64,000 bases of DNA from Macrostomum hystrix (Eukaryota; Platyhelminthes; Macrostomidae), in the NCBI GenBank assembly GCA_950097015.1, contig CATNEN010000031.1, forward strand, positions 992,001 to 1,056,000, given 5' to 3'. Numbering within the stretch: the stretch's first letter is position 1; every line of letters starts with the position of its first letter. Positions 32,420-43,600 of the stretch are shown one piece after another. The notes under the pieces are model-generated. The model worked only from the letters and a program-made list of their open reading frames with translations, made no database searches and was not told where the DNA came from. A program made the translations under genes and the position numbers.

Positions 32420-34665
32420 ACTGATCAAAATATATGTTTTATGACGGATCAAGCTGATCTTTTGTGCCGGATTAACCAGATGTTTTGATGACTGATCAAA
32501 ATATATGTTTTGATGACTGATCAAAATATATGTTTTGATGACTGATCAAAATATATGTTTTGATGACTGATCAAGGTGATGTTTTAATGACTGATCAAGG
32601 TGATGTTTTGATGACTGATCAAGGTGATGTTTTGATGACTGATCAAGGTGATGTTTTGATGACTGATCAAGGTGATGTTTTGATGACTGATCAAGGTGAT
32701 GTTTTGATGACTGATCAAGGTGATGTTTTGATGACTGATCAAGGCAATGTTTTGATGACTGATCAAGCTGATCTTTTGATGACTGATCAAGGCAATGTTT
32801 TGATGACTGATCAAGGCAATGTTTTGATGACTGATCAAGGCAATGTTTTGATGACTGATCTAGGCAATGTTTTGATGACTGATCAAGGCAATGTTTTGAT
32901 GACTGATCTAGGCAATGTTTTGATGACTGATCAAGGCAATGTTTTGATGACTGATCAAGGCAATGTTTTGATGACTGATCAAGGCAATGTTTTGATGACT
33001 GATCAAGGCAATGTTTTGATGACTGATCTAGGCAATGTTTTGATGACTGATCAAGGTGATGTTTGATGACTGATCAAGGCAATGTTTTGATGACTGATCA
33101 AGGTGATGTTTTGATGACTGATCAAGGTGATGTTTTGATGACTGATCTAGGCAATGTTTTGATGACTGATCAAGGCAATGTTTTGATGACTGATCTAGGC
33201 AATGTTTTGATGACTGATCAAGGTGATGTTTTGATGACTGATCAAGGCAATGTTTTGATGACTGATCAAGGCAATGTTTTGATGACTGATCAAGGTGATG
33301 TTTTGATGACTGATCAAGGTGATGTTTTGATGACTGATCAAGGTGATGTTTTGATGACTGATCAAGCTGATCTTTTGATGACTGATCAAGGCAATGTTTT
33401 GATGACTGATCAAGGCAATGTTTTGATGACTGATCAAGGCAATGTTTTGATGACTGATCAAGGCAATGTTTTGATGACTGATCAAGGTGATGTTTTGATG
33501 ACTGATCAAGGTGATGTTTTGATGACTGATCAAGGTGATGTTTTGATGACTGATCAAGGTGATGTTTTGATGACTGATCAAGGTGATGTTTTGATGACTG
33601 ATCAAGCTGATCTTTTGATGACTGATCAAGGCAATGTTTTGATGACTGATCAAGGCAATGTTTTGATGACTGATCTAGGCAATGTTTTGATGACTGATCA
33701 AGGCAATGTTTTGATGACTGATCTAGGCAATGTTTTGATGACTGATCAAGGCAATGTTTTGATGACTGATCTAGGCAATGTTTTGATGACTGATCAAGGT
33801 GATGTTTTGATGACTGATCAAGGCAATGTTTTGATGACTGATCAAGGTGATGTTTTGATGACTGATCAAGGCAATGTTTTGATGACTGATCAAGGTGATG
33901 TTTTGATGACTGATCAAGGTGATGTTTTGATGACTGATCAAGGTGATGTTTTGATGACTGATCAAGGTGATGTTTTGATGACTGATCAAGGTGATGTTTT
34001 GATGACTGATCAAGCTGATGTTTTGATGACTGATCAAGGTGATGTTTTGATGACTGATCAAGCTGATCTTTTGATGACTGATCAAGGCAATGTTTTGATG
34101 ACTGATCAAGGCAATGTTTTGATGACTGATCTAGGCAATGTTTTGATGACTGATCAAGGCAATGTTTTGATGACTGATCTAGGCAATGTTTTGATGACTG
34201 ATCAAGGTGATGTTTTGATGACTGATCAAGGCAATGTTTTGATGACTGATCAAGGCAATGTTTTGATGACTGATCAAGGTGATGTTTTGATGACTGATCA
34301 AGGTGATGTTTTGATGACTGATCAAGGTGATGTTTTGATGACTGATCAAGCTGATCTTTTGATGACTGATCAAGGCAATGTTTTGATGACTGATCAAGGC
34401 AATGTTTTGATGACTGATCAAGGCAATGTTTTGATGACTGATCAAGGCAATGTTTTGATGACTGATCTAGGCAATGTTTTGATGACTGATCAAGGCAATG
34501 TTTTGATGACTGATCAAGGCAATGTTTTGATGACTGATCAAGGCAATGTTTTGATGACTGATCAAGGCAATGTTTTGATGACTGATCTAGGCAATGTTTT
34601 GATGACTGATCAAGGCAATGTTTTGATGACTGATCTAGGCAATGTTTTGATGACTGAGCAACCCT
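32420..34665. repeat. Minisatellite, 24-bp unit, about 92 copies, in the loop of the inverted duplication
   Basis: Unit TGATGACTGATCAAGGTGAT followed by GTTT. Four main variants occur: GGTGAT, GGCAAT, CTAGGCAAT and GCTGATCTT. The variants recur in ordered blocks about 0.98 kb apart. One 23-bp unit at 33061 shifts the frame and splits what would otherwise be a single 700-codon false reading frame. TGATCA palindromes occur in most units. Confidence 0.97.
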
Positions 34666-34677
34666 GTGTTATCTAAT

Positions 34678-35090
34678 CATTGAAACCATACTGGAATATG
34701 TTATGTGTGAAAAAGCAGTCATGAGATTTTTTGACCTATGTGAGCTCAAAGACTTAAGATGTGATGTGCTGAACTTATTCATGAAGGCATGCATAGAATG
34801 TGCTCAAATGCATTTTTTTCACGAAGACAAATCTAAAATCGCTGTGAAACTCTGAACCAATGCAAATAATAAACTCTACTGGTCAGCAGTTTTCCAATTC
34901 TGAAAAGTCAATGCAAAAGGACGCACTGCTTTAATAATCGATATCGGTGGTTTGCGTAAAGACACAAAGTTTTTCTTTTTGCGCTGGGAAAAGTGGAACA
35001 CAAAACTGACATTTTTTACATCAACAAAGTAATCGAACGTTTTCCCCACTTTCAATTCATGCATTTTAGCCGACTATAGATAGCCATGTT
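34678..35090. other. Unique DNA between the 24-bp array and the right duplicated arm
   Basis: AT-rich, with no gene or repeat recognised. Confidence 0.5.
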
Positions 35091-35206
35091 GCGACTGAGA
35101 TCTGCTGAGCTGGTAGTTTGCTCAGGTGGCACATGGAAACAAAACTGGACAGCGAATGTTGGGCAGTTGGTGTGTCTCGGAGCAGTTGGTCAAACAGGCC
35201 AGGTGC

Positions 35207-35213
35207 ATAAAAG
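35207..35213 (+). promoter_or_regulatory. TATA-like box of copy 2
   Basis: ATAAAAG 89 bp upstream of the ATG at 35302. The sequence and spacing are identical to copy 1. Confidence 0.5.
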
Positions 35214-35301
35214 CGGACAGTCGGAGGAGCCAACCACCAAGTGAACTCACAGCTCTCAGTCTGCTACAGAAAGAACAGCGAGAAAGCGAACCTGCCAGAA
35301 G

Positions 35302-35970
35302 ATGAAGCTGCTGCTGCTGATCTCCGCCCTGTTGGCCACCGCGCTGGCCTGCGAGAACCCGCCCCGTGAGGGCGCCATCGGAGTGGCCGGTCTGGGCTAC
35401 CACAACGGCACCTACCTCAAACTGCTGGGAGGCATTGCCGGATCCAAGGAGAAGAAGAAGGTGGCCGCCTACTTCAAGGTCCAGTCCAAGAACTACTCCG
35501 GACACCACTACACCCTGTTCGACTTTGAGCAGGGAGTCGGCTATTATGCCTGGGGCACCAGCGCCGCCAACGCCCAGTGCGTGAAGATCCCCGTGAGCCA
35601 CGCCAAGCACTTCCTCACCCTGTGCCCGAAGCTGTGGCCGAACCACCGCGTGGTGGCTCGCTCCACCGTCACCCACCGCAAGGTGCCCATCAGCGTGCAC
35701 TGCGGACGCAAGACCAAGGGCGACCTGTCCATCAAGCTGGGCGGCGTCATCGATGACAGGTGCGTGCCGATCCTCATCAAGAAGAAGTACACCAAGAACG
35801 GAAAGTGCTCCGGAGGCATCCTGTTCTTCTTCGGCTTCCACGACCCCAAGGACAAGTACTTCGAGCTGCCCGAGCTGTGCGCCAGCGCCAAGTTCTACAA
35901 GCCGAAGCGCGGAGAGGGCAAGAAGCCCCAGTCCCACAACACCCACGGTGTGCCGACCCCCGACAGTTGA
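35302..35970 (+). CDS. Secreted 222-aa protein, copy 2 (ependymin-related-like, tentative)
   Basis: It encodes exactly the same 222 residues as copy 1: signal peptide, seven cysteines in the mature chain, and a basic tail. Three codons differ silently (one Lys, two Tyr). The two genes are divergently oriented with 3.3 kb between their start codons. Both have intact promoters and flanks, so both may be expressed. Identical proteins with only silent change fit recent duplication, gene conversion between the arms, or purifying selection. Two collapsed or artificially joined haplotypes in the assembly are also possible. Confidence 0.9.
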   Translation: MKLLLLISALLATALACENPPREGAIGVAGLGYHNGTYLKLLGGIAGSKEKKKVAAYFKVQSKNYSGHHYTLFDFEQGVGYYAWGTSAANAQCVKIPVSHAKHFLTLCPKLWPNHRVVARSTVTHRKVPISVHCGRKTKGDLSIKLGGVIDDRCVPILIKKKYTKNGKCSGGILFFFGFHDPKDKYFELPELCASAKFYKPKRGEGKKPQSHNTHGVPTPDS

Positions 35971-36246
35971 ACTGCTCACCGCTCCTGACTGTCTTATTTC
36001 TCTAATGAGCTGTCGTTTGCCCAACTCTCACATGTGACTCGCTACAGCACGCAAATATAGCACAGTGTCTGTGGGCACAACGCAACTCAGAAAACTAATT
36101 TGTCCTTCGGCATTTTTGTCTCACTCACTTGGCTCTTTTCATCCATGTTTCACCTGCAGTTTGATATGATACCTTCTGAACTGAACTGAATAGGTTGTTC
36201 AATTGTCGAAGCCAGAAGGTAATGATATTATAAGAAAGCATAGAAT

Positions 36247-36865
36247 TGGGAGTTGGTGGCTGTCGGAAAGAAAGCTGCACTTGAAATGTCAATTTTCAGT
36301 TGTTGGTTTATTGCATTCAGATCAGCAAACAGTAGCTGGTACTATTAATGCTTATAGCGTTCTATTTATAAGCGCATAGGAATGAACAATGGACTCTTAT
36401 CTCTAAGAGATATAGAATTAGTTCATATATGGGCGGTGGTTACAATTAAAAGCGCGAGAGCAACGGATCTGGGCTTTCAGAGAATCATCAGGTAAGCATT
36501 GTTTAGTTTCCAAGCTTCCCCAGGCACAAGAGAGCCTCAGTAATTGCATTTGAGAGCAGATTAAACACTTAAAGTGCTGCCTGACGCTGCACTGCAAGCA
36601 GATCAAAACTGCTAGACGGAATAAAACGACGAAAAATGCTGCGCAATTTTTAATTCTGAGTTGAGAATCGGCGAAGTGAACGCGTTGTTTAATATGGAAA
36701 CACAATGAAGCAGAACGCCAAGCACTTTGTACATAGAATGCCAACAGTAAGACAGCTGCAGTGGTGGGGAGAACTTACCGATCCAGTCAAGGAGGTGCGG
36801 AAGGCTCAATAGCAACTTAGTGATAGTCAGTTGAACCAGCAGTGGTCCTCAATCAGAAGCGGTCT
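36247..36865. other. Intergenic DNA between copy 2 and the plexin 3' end
   Basis: No supported exon. Short minus-strand open stretches here show no family features. Confidence 0.45.
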
Positions 36866-37455
36866 TTGAAGGACTAGGGGTTTTTGTATCAGAAGAGGTC
36901 CGTTGAAGGACCAGAGGTTCTTGAATCAGAAGTTGAATCAGAGGTTCTTGAATCAGAAGAGGTCCGTTGAAGGACCAGAGGTTCTTGAATCAAAAGAGGT
37001 CCGTTGAAGGACCAGAGGTTCTTGAATCAGAAGAGGTCCGTTGAAGGACTGGAGGTTCTTGAATCAGAAGAGGTCCGTTGAAGGACTGGAGGTTCTTGAA
37101 TCAGAAGAGGTCCGTTGAAGGACCAGAGGTTCTTGAATCAGAAGTGGTCCGTTGAAGGACCAGAGGTTCTTGAATCAGAAGAGGTCCGTTGAAGGACCAG
37201 AGGTTCTTGAATCAGAAGAGGTCCGTTGAAGGACCAGAGGTTCTTGAATCAGAAGAGGTCCGTTGAAGGACCAGAGGTTCTTGAATCAGAAGAGGTCCGT
37301 TGAAGGACCAGAGGTTCTTGAATCAGAAGAGGTCCGTTGAAGGACTGGAGGTTCTTGAATCAGAAGAGGTCCGTTGAAGGACTAGAGGTTCTTGAATCAG
37401 AAGAGGTCCGTTGAAGGACCAGAGGTTATTGAATCAGAAGTGGTTTTTTGTTGGG
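36866..37455. repeat. Minisatellite, 37-bp unit, about 16 copies, downstream of plexin
   Basis: Core GAATCAGAAGAGGTCCGTTG followed by AAGGACCAGAGGTTCTT, containing the inverted pair GGTCC/GGACC. It lies 240 bp beyond the plexin stop, in the 3' untranslated or flanking region. Confidence 0.95.
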
Positions 37456-37692
37456 CCAGGGTGTCTTGAATCCGAATGACCAGAATCTGCTGAACGACAA
37501 CACTAAAGAACAGTATTTGCAAAAACTTCCATACCTCCTAGCCACCAGTTAGTATGTTACAGTATGTTACAAGTGTTAATGTCGAATGCACGAATAATGA
37601 TCTATAAAAAATAATCATTTAGAAATATAATCAGCAAAGCAAAAACAAAAACAGCAGTTGCGAGTTAAACTTCAAGCTGCTAAAAGTCTAAT
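37456..37692. other. Plexin 3' untranslated or flanking DNA
   Basis: AT-rich sequence directly after the plexin stop. No clear polyadenylation signal identified. Confidence 0.4.
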
Positions 37693-40600
37693 TCAACACG
37701 CGGTGGGCTCATAGGGATTGAACACTGTCGCATTGGGCCTGATGGTCGCGTGTGTCAGCCGGCTAGTCGATACCGACGATTGTGAATGATTACTGCTCAA
37801 GGTGTGCGCCTTGGACCAGTATGGTGAGGCATTCGACAAAACATGGTAAACGAACTCCAGACTGTCCGAAAGGCTGGCTGACAGGTTTGGCTGCTGGCGC
37901 TGCAGCTCGCGAATCATCTGAATTAGAGGGATGGTGCAGAAATATTTGTGCTTATTCTAGTTTTAAAAGTACTTTTTGTGACCAAAAGAGTGTGATCCTT
38001 AAAAGGGCCGTTTTTCAGTTCTGTGTCGGTTTAAAAATCGAAGAAATTTGATCGATTTTTGATCGTTTCGAGCTCTAAGAGATATCGCCATGAAAAACCA
38101 GAACATAAGCTCAAATTTTCGGCTCTATCCGATCAAACGACTGCCAGAATCACAAAATATCGACATCGTCGAGATATTCAACTATTCTCGTTGGGGTGTC
38201 TGGTGGCAAATACCACCAATATAGTCATAAATTTTCTGCTCACAAAATGTCATATGGAGCCATGTAAACTATTGTTTTAGATTTGTATTGTATTAATTGC
38301 AATTTCGAACCAATAAGGATTGACCAAAGAGGTTTATACAGAGAAATTTTAGTTCTCCTTGTCACCAGGGTCTTCGACAATGCTACCAGAATGGAGAATT
38401 TAGATCCATATGGTGGACTAAAATCGGTCATTCGGTTTGGGAGCTATCGTCAAGTAGGCAGGGGGTTTTTAAAATAGCGACCGTGATCTTTCCCCAGGTG
38501 GAAAATTAGTCTTTCTAATGTTGAAGGCCCATAAATTTAGTAACTAAGAGGAATCGCAACACCTCACCTCCTCTCTGTACTTGTAGACAAAACAGGTGAA
38601 CAGTTCGCGAAGCAGGGCGTCCCGATTGAACGGCGCGCTCTGCCTGTTGCGCACCTGCTGCTCAAACTGGCTCAGCGCGTAGGTCTCGGCCTCTCTAAAC
38701 CCGTACCGGACCGTTCTGTAATACGCCTCAACAAGCGGATGGAATTCCATCACTTCGTTGACAAACAGCAGTCGCTGCGCGGTGGAAGTCTTGTCCGGCT
38801 TGGCCGGCTTCTCAAAACTGCACGCGTCGACAAACAGCGAGGAGACGGTGCTCATACAGCAGCGCACGGGCAGCGCGACTTCAACGTCAAGCAGGTAGTC
38901 TACGTTGAACAGGTGATTCGTGTAGAATCTCAGCATCAGCGCGTTGGACTTCCAGATGTGCGCGACGTCGTGCGTCAGCTGGCGCTCGGCAACCACATGG
39001 TCGAACAGGTCGAACAGGTATTTGATGCAAAGCGGCACCTCCTTGTCCTGCTCAGGCTGAAGCTGCTCCGACTTGGGCGCCGGGAACAGAGCGGAGAACA
39101 GGTCCGTGATCGTGTCCGTTAGGAGGCGCTGCAAAGGAGGAGCAAGTTCTTCAATTACTCTTGAGCCTTATAAAAAGATATTTTAAACTAGAATCCTTCT
39201 TTGAAGAGGATCCAGATCCAGAGTAGCCAGTGTCGGCTAGAGCTTTGGATTTCTGACCGACAGGTCGGGAGTTCGAATCCCAGCAAGAGGGAAACGATTT
39301 GTGTCCGATCCGTTGAGCGAAACAATTAAATATTGGTTCGGTTCGTGCAGCTGTAAAATGGGTAATTGACATAGCAGAGGTACGAGCGTATAGTCTATTC
39401 CACAGCGAGGCCACATTCATTTGAGGCGCAGCCGCGGAGAGAAGGCTTTGGGGGCTTGTCGTGCAATTTACGCCCTTGAGGGCCAACCTGCAAGGCACAG
39501 GGAGAGTGTACACTGCCTGACGATGAGAAAGTCAGGGCAGATGTACACACCTGTGTGAGCATGTGCCTGCGTACAGTATCTGTGTGAGTGTGTGCTCAGG
39601 AGTCAGCGAATTAGGCAGAATTGCGTCCTCGCTGGCTGCGGGTCTGGTGTCACTTATAGATGTATCAGAGCCCATTATTTTTTTGCTGGGGTAAAACCTT
39701 AAACGGCTGTGGCGGCTCCCCAGTCCATGGACTAAGCAGCTTCTGTACGCAGTCTTTGGAAGACTGTAATTTCTGTCTATCCATCTGTCAAACTCATTGT
39801 CAGGAATTTCTTTAGTGTTTCTTAGTGCAATGACGCAATTAATTGCAGCTTTTCACTAACTAGGCGATTGGCCAAGCACCAGCCATATATAGGAGCTTAT
39901 ATTGTTACTAGCGCCAAACCTTTGTCTTGAGCAGCACCGGATAGAACACTTCCGACACAATCTGCTGCCCGTCCGCTGGCGTCACCTCCGAGCTGTCGCC
40001 GCGACGGCCGCGCTTGCTGCTGTTTTTCCGACGCTGTTTCTTCTTGCCGCTGTCGGCACTGCTGCCGCCAAGCAGCGACTGGCTTTCCGCTCCGCTGGGC
40101 GCCTCCAGGTGATAGCGACGCTTCTCGGCTGGCTCGCTGGCCGCCGCCGGCGCCGCTGATCGCGACGACAACTTGCCGCCCCTGCTGCCGCTGCCGGTGC
40201 CGTCTGGCAGAGAGCGCCAACTGGAACTGCAGGAAGCCTGCTGGCTGCTGCTGAAGTCTGAGATGCCTGCTCAGGGATTAGGTTGGCTGCTTGCGTTTTC
40301 TAGGAAAATATTCCTCCCTTCTGACTCTATCACACTACTCCAGTCTCTATCCCTCTCCACACCAGTCTCTATCCCTCTCCACTCCAGTCTCTATCCCTCT
40401 ATATTCCAGTCTCTATCCCTCTCCATTCCAGTCTCTATCCCTCTCCATTCCAGTCTCTATCCCTCTATATTCCAGTCTCTATCCCTCTATATTCCAGTCT
40501 CTATCCCTCTCCATTCCAGTCTCTATCCCTCTCCACACCAGTCTCTATCCCTCTCCATTCCAGTCTCTATCCCTCTCCATTCCAGTCTCTATCCCTCTCC

Positions 40601-43600
40601 ACACCAGTCTCTATCCCTCTATATTCCAGTCTCTATCCCTCTATATTCCAGTCTCTATCCTTCTCCATTCCAGTCTCTATCCCTCTCCATTCCAGTCTCT
40701 ATCCCTCTATATTCCAGTCTCTATCCCTCTCCATTCCAGTCTCTATCCCTCTCCACACCAGTCTCTATCCCTCTATATTCCAGTCTCTATCCCTCTCCAT
40801 TCCAGTCTCTATCCCTCTCCATTCCAGTCTCTATCCCTCTCCATTCCAGTCTCTATCCCTCTCCACACCAGTCTCTATCCCTCTATATTCCAGTCTCTAT
40901 CCCTCTCCATTCCAGTCTCTATCCCTCTCCATTCCAGTCTCTATCCCTCTCCATTCCAGTCTCTATCCCTCTCCATTCCAGTCTCTATCCCTCTATATTC
41001 CAGTCTCTATCCCTCTATATTCCAGTCTCTATCCCTCTCCATTCCAGTCTCTATCCCTCTCCATTCCAGTCTCTATCCCTCTCCATTCCAGTCTCTATCC
41101 CTCTCCATTTCAGTCTCTATCCCTCTCCACTCGAGTCTCTATCCCTCTCCACTCGAGTCTCTATCCCTCTCCACTCGAGTCTCTATCCTTCTCCATTCCA
41201 GTCTCTATCCCTCTCCACTCGAGTCTCTATCCCCCTCCACTCGAGTCTCTATCCTTCTCCATTCCAGTCTCTATCCCTCTATATTCCAGTCTCTATCCCT
41301 CTATATTCCAGTCTCTATCCCTCTCCATTCCAGTCTCTATCCCTCTCCACACCAGTCTCTATCCCTCTCCACTCCAGTCTCTATCCCTCTATATTCCAGT
41401 CTCTATCCCTCTATATTCCAGTCTCTATCCCTCTCCATTCCAGTCTCTATCCCTCTCCATTCCAGTCTCTATCCCTCTCCATTCCAGTCTCTATCCCTCT
41501 CCATTCCAGTCTCTATCCCTCTCCACTCGAGTCTCTATCCCTCTCCACACGAGTCTCTATCCCTCTCCACTCGAGTCTCTATCCTTCTCCATTCCAGTCT
41601 CTATCCCTCTATATTCCAGTCTCTATCCCTCTCCATTCCAGTCTCTATCCCTCTCCACACCAGTCTCTATCCCTCTATATTCCAGTCTCTATCCCTCTCC
41701 ATTCCAGTCTCTATCCCTCTCCATTCCAGTCTCTATCCCTCTCCACTCGAGTCTCTATCCCTCTCCACACGAGTCTCTATCCCTCTCCACTCGAGTCTCT
41801 ATCCTTCTCCATTCCAGTCTCTATCCCTCTATATTCCAGTCTCTATCCCTCTCCATTCCAGTCTCTATCCCTCTCCACACCAGTCTCTATCCCTCTATAT
41901 TCCAGTCTCTATCCCTCTCCATTCCAGTCTCTATCCCTCTCCATTCCAGTCTCTATCCCTCTCCATTCCAGTCTCTATCCCTCTCCACACCAGTCTCTAT
42001 CCCTCTATATTCCAGTCTCTATCCCTCTCCATTCCAGTCTCTATCCCTCTATATTCCAGTCTCTATCCCTCTATATTCCAGTCTCTATCCCTCTATATTC
42101 CAGTCTCTATCCCTCTATATTCCAGTCTCTATCCCTCTCCATTCCAGTCTCTATCCCTCTCCATTCCAGTCTCTATCCCTCTCCATTCCAGTCTCTATCC
42201 CTCTCCATTTCAGTCTCTATCCCTCTCCACTCGAGTCTCTATCCCTCTCCACTCGAGTCTCTATCCCTCTCCACTCGAGTCTCTATCCCTCTCCACTCGA
42301 GTCTCTATCCTTCTCCATTCCAGTCTCTATCCCTCTCCACTCGAGTCTCTATCCCCCTCCACTCGAGTCTCTATCCTTCTCCATTCCAGTCTCTATCCCT
42401 CTCCATTCCAGTCTCTATCCTTCTCCATTCGAGTCTCTATCCCTCTCCATTCCAGTCTCTATCCCTCTCCATTCCAGTCTCTATCCCTCTCCACACTAGT
42501 CTATATCCCTCTCCACACCAGTCTCTATCCCTCTCCATTCCAGTCTCTATCCCTCTCCTTTCCAGTCTCTATCCCTCTCCACACTAGTCTATATCCCTCT
42601 CCACACCAGTCTCTATCCCTCTCCATTCCAGCCTCTATCCCTCTCCATTCCAGTCTCTATCCCTCTCCATTTCAGTCTCTATCCCTCTCCACACTAGTCT
42701 ATATCCCTCTCCACACCAGTCTCTATCCCTCTCCATTCCAGTCTCTATCCCTCTCCATTCCAGTCTCTATCCCTCTCCACACTAGTCTATATCCCTCTCC
42801 ACATCAGTCTCTATCCCTCTCCATTCCAGTCTCTATCCCTCTCCATTCCAGTCTCTATCCCTCTCCATTCCAGTCTCTATCCTTCTCCATTCCAGTCTCT
42901 ATCCCTCTCCATTCCAGTCTCTATCCCTCTCCATTCCAGTCTCTATCCCTCTCCACACTAGTCTATATCCCTCTCCACACCAGTCTCTATCCCTCTCCAT
43001 TCCATTCCATTCCATTCCAGGCCAATGTCCCGAGCAATGAGTGCCGAATTGCTCACCTGCCAGTGTGCCGCCCTTCGCCCGCCTTTGCACAGTCGCAGCC
43101 AACGACAGCGCGGAGGCAGGAGTAGCGCCGTTTATCTTCGATGGCAGCTCCTTGCGCGGCTTCAAGAACACCACGATTGCTGACGCCTCGTTGTCGCCGC
43201 ACTGATCGACGCCGTCCTCGCCAAGTTTGAAGCTGTCAAGCCGGCGCAACCGTTCAATACCGTCGCCGGAGTCGTGTGAGTTGTCAACTTCGGTGAGGAT
43301 CAAGTAGCGCTCGTTGCTGTTCTCCTCTGTTATTTCAAGGATAAAATCGAAATTAAATTAAAACGGGATAAATAAGGAGTAACTAGACAAGGGGTCGGCT
43401 ACTTACGGCCCGTGGACCAGACGCTTCTAAATCTCTCCCCTATCTCATCTTGCTCCTGTCTCATCGCTCCTGTCTTATCTCTCTCCTGTCTCATCGCTCC
43501 TGTCTCATCTCTCTCCTGTCTCATCTCTCTCCTGTCTCATCACTCCTGTCTCATCTTGCTCCTGTCTCATCTCTCTCCTGTCTCATCTCTCTCCTGTCTC

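Larger units (their letters stand above)
35091..36246. repeat. Right arm of the 1156-bp inverted duplication
   Basis: Inverse copy of 31013-32168, the same length to the base. It carries gene copy 2 and its promoter. Confidence 0.95.

Noticed and set aside
32560-34676. Long frame of MTDQGDVL octapeptides
   Set aside because: 24-bp minisatellite. A frame slip at 33061 is tolerated with no sign of selection on the frame.
40173-43125. Two very long plus-strand reading frames (800-940 codons) of S, L, P, V and I repeats
   Set aside because: They are the 22-bp array read through (3 units = 66 bp) inside plexin intron 13, open in more than one frame, with no start context or domain.
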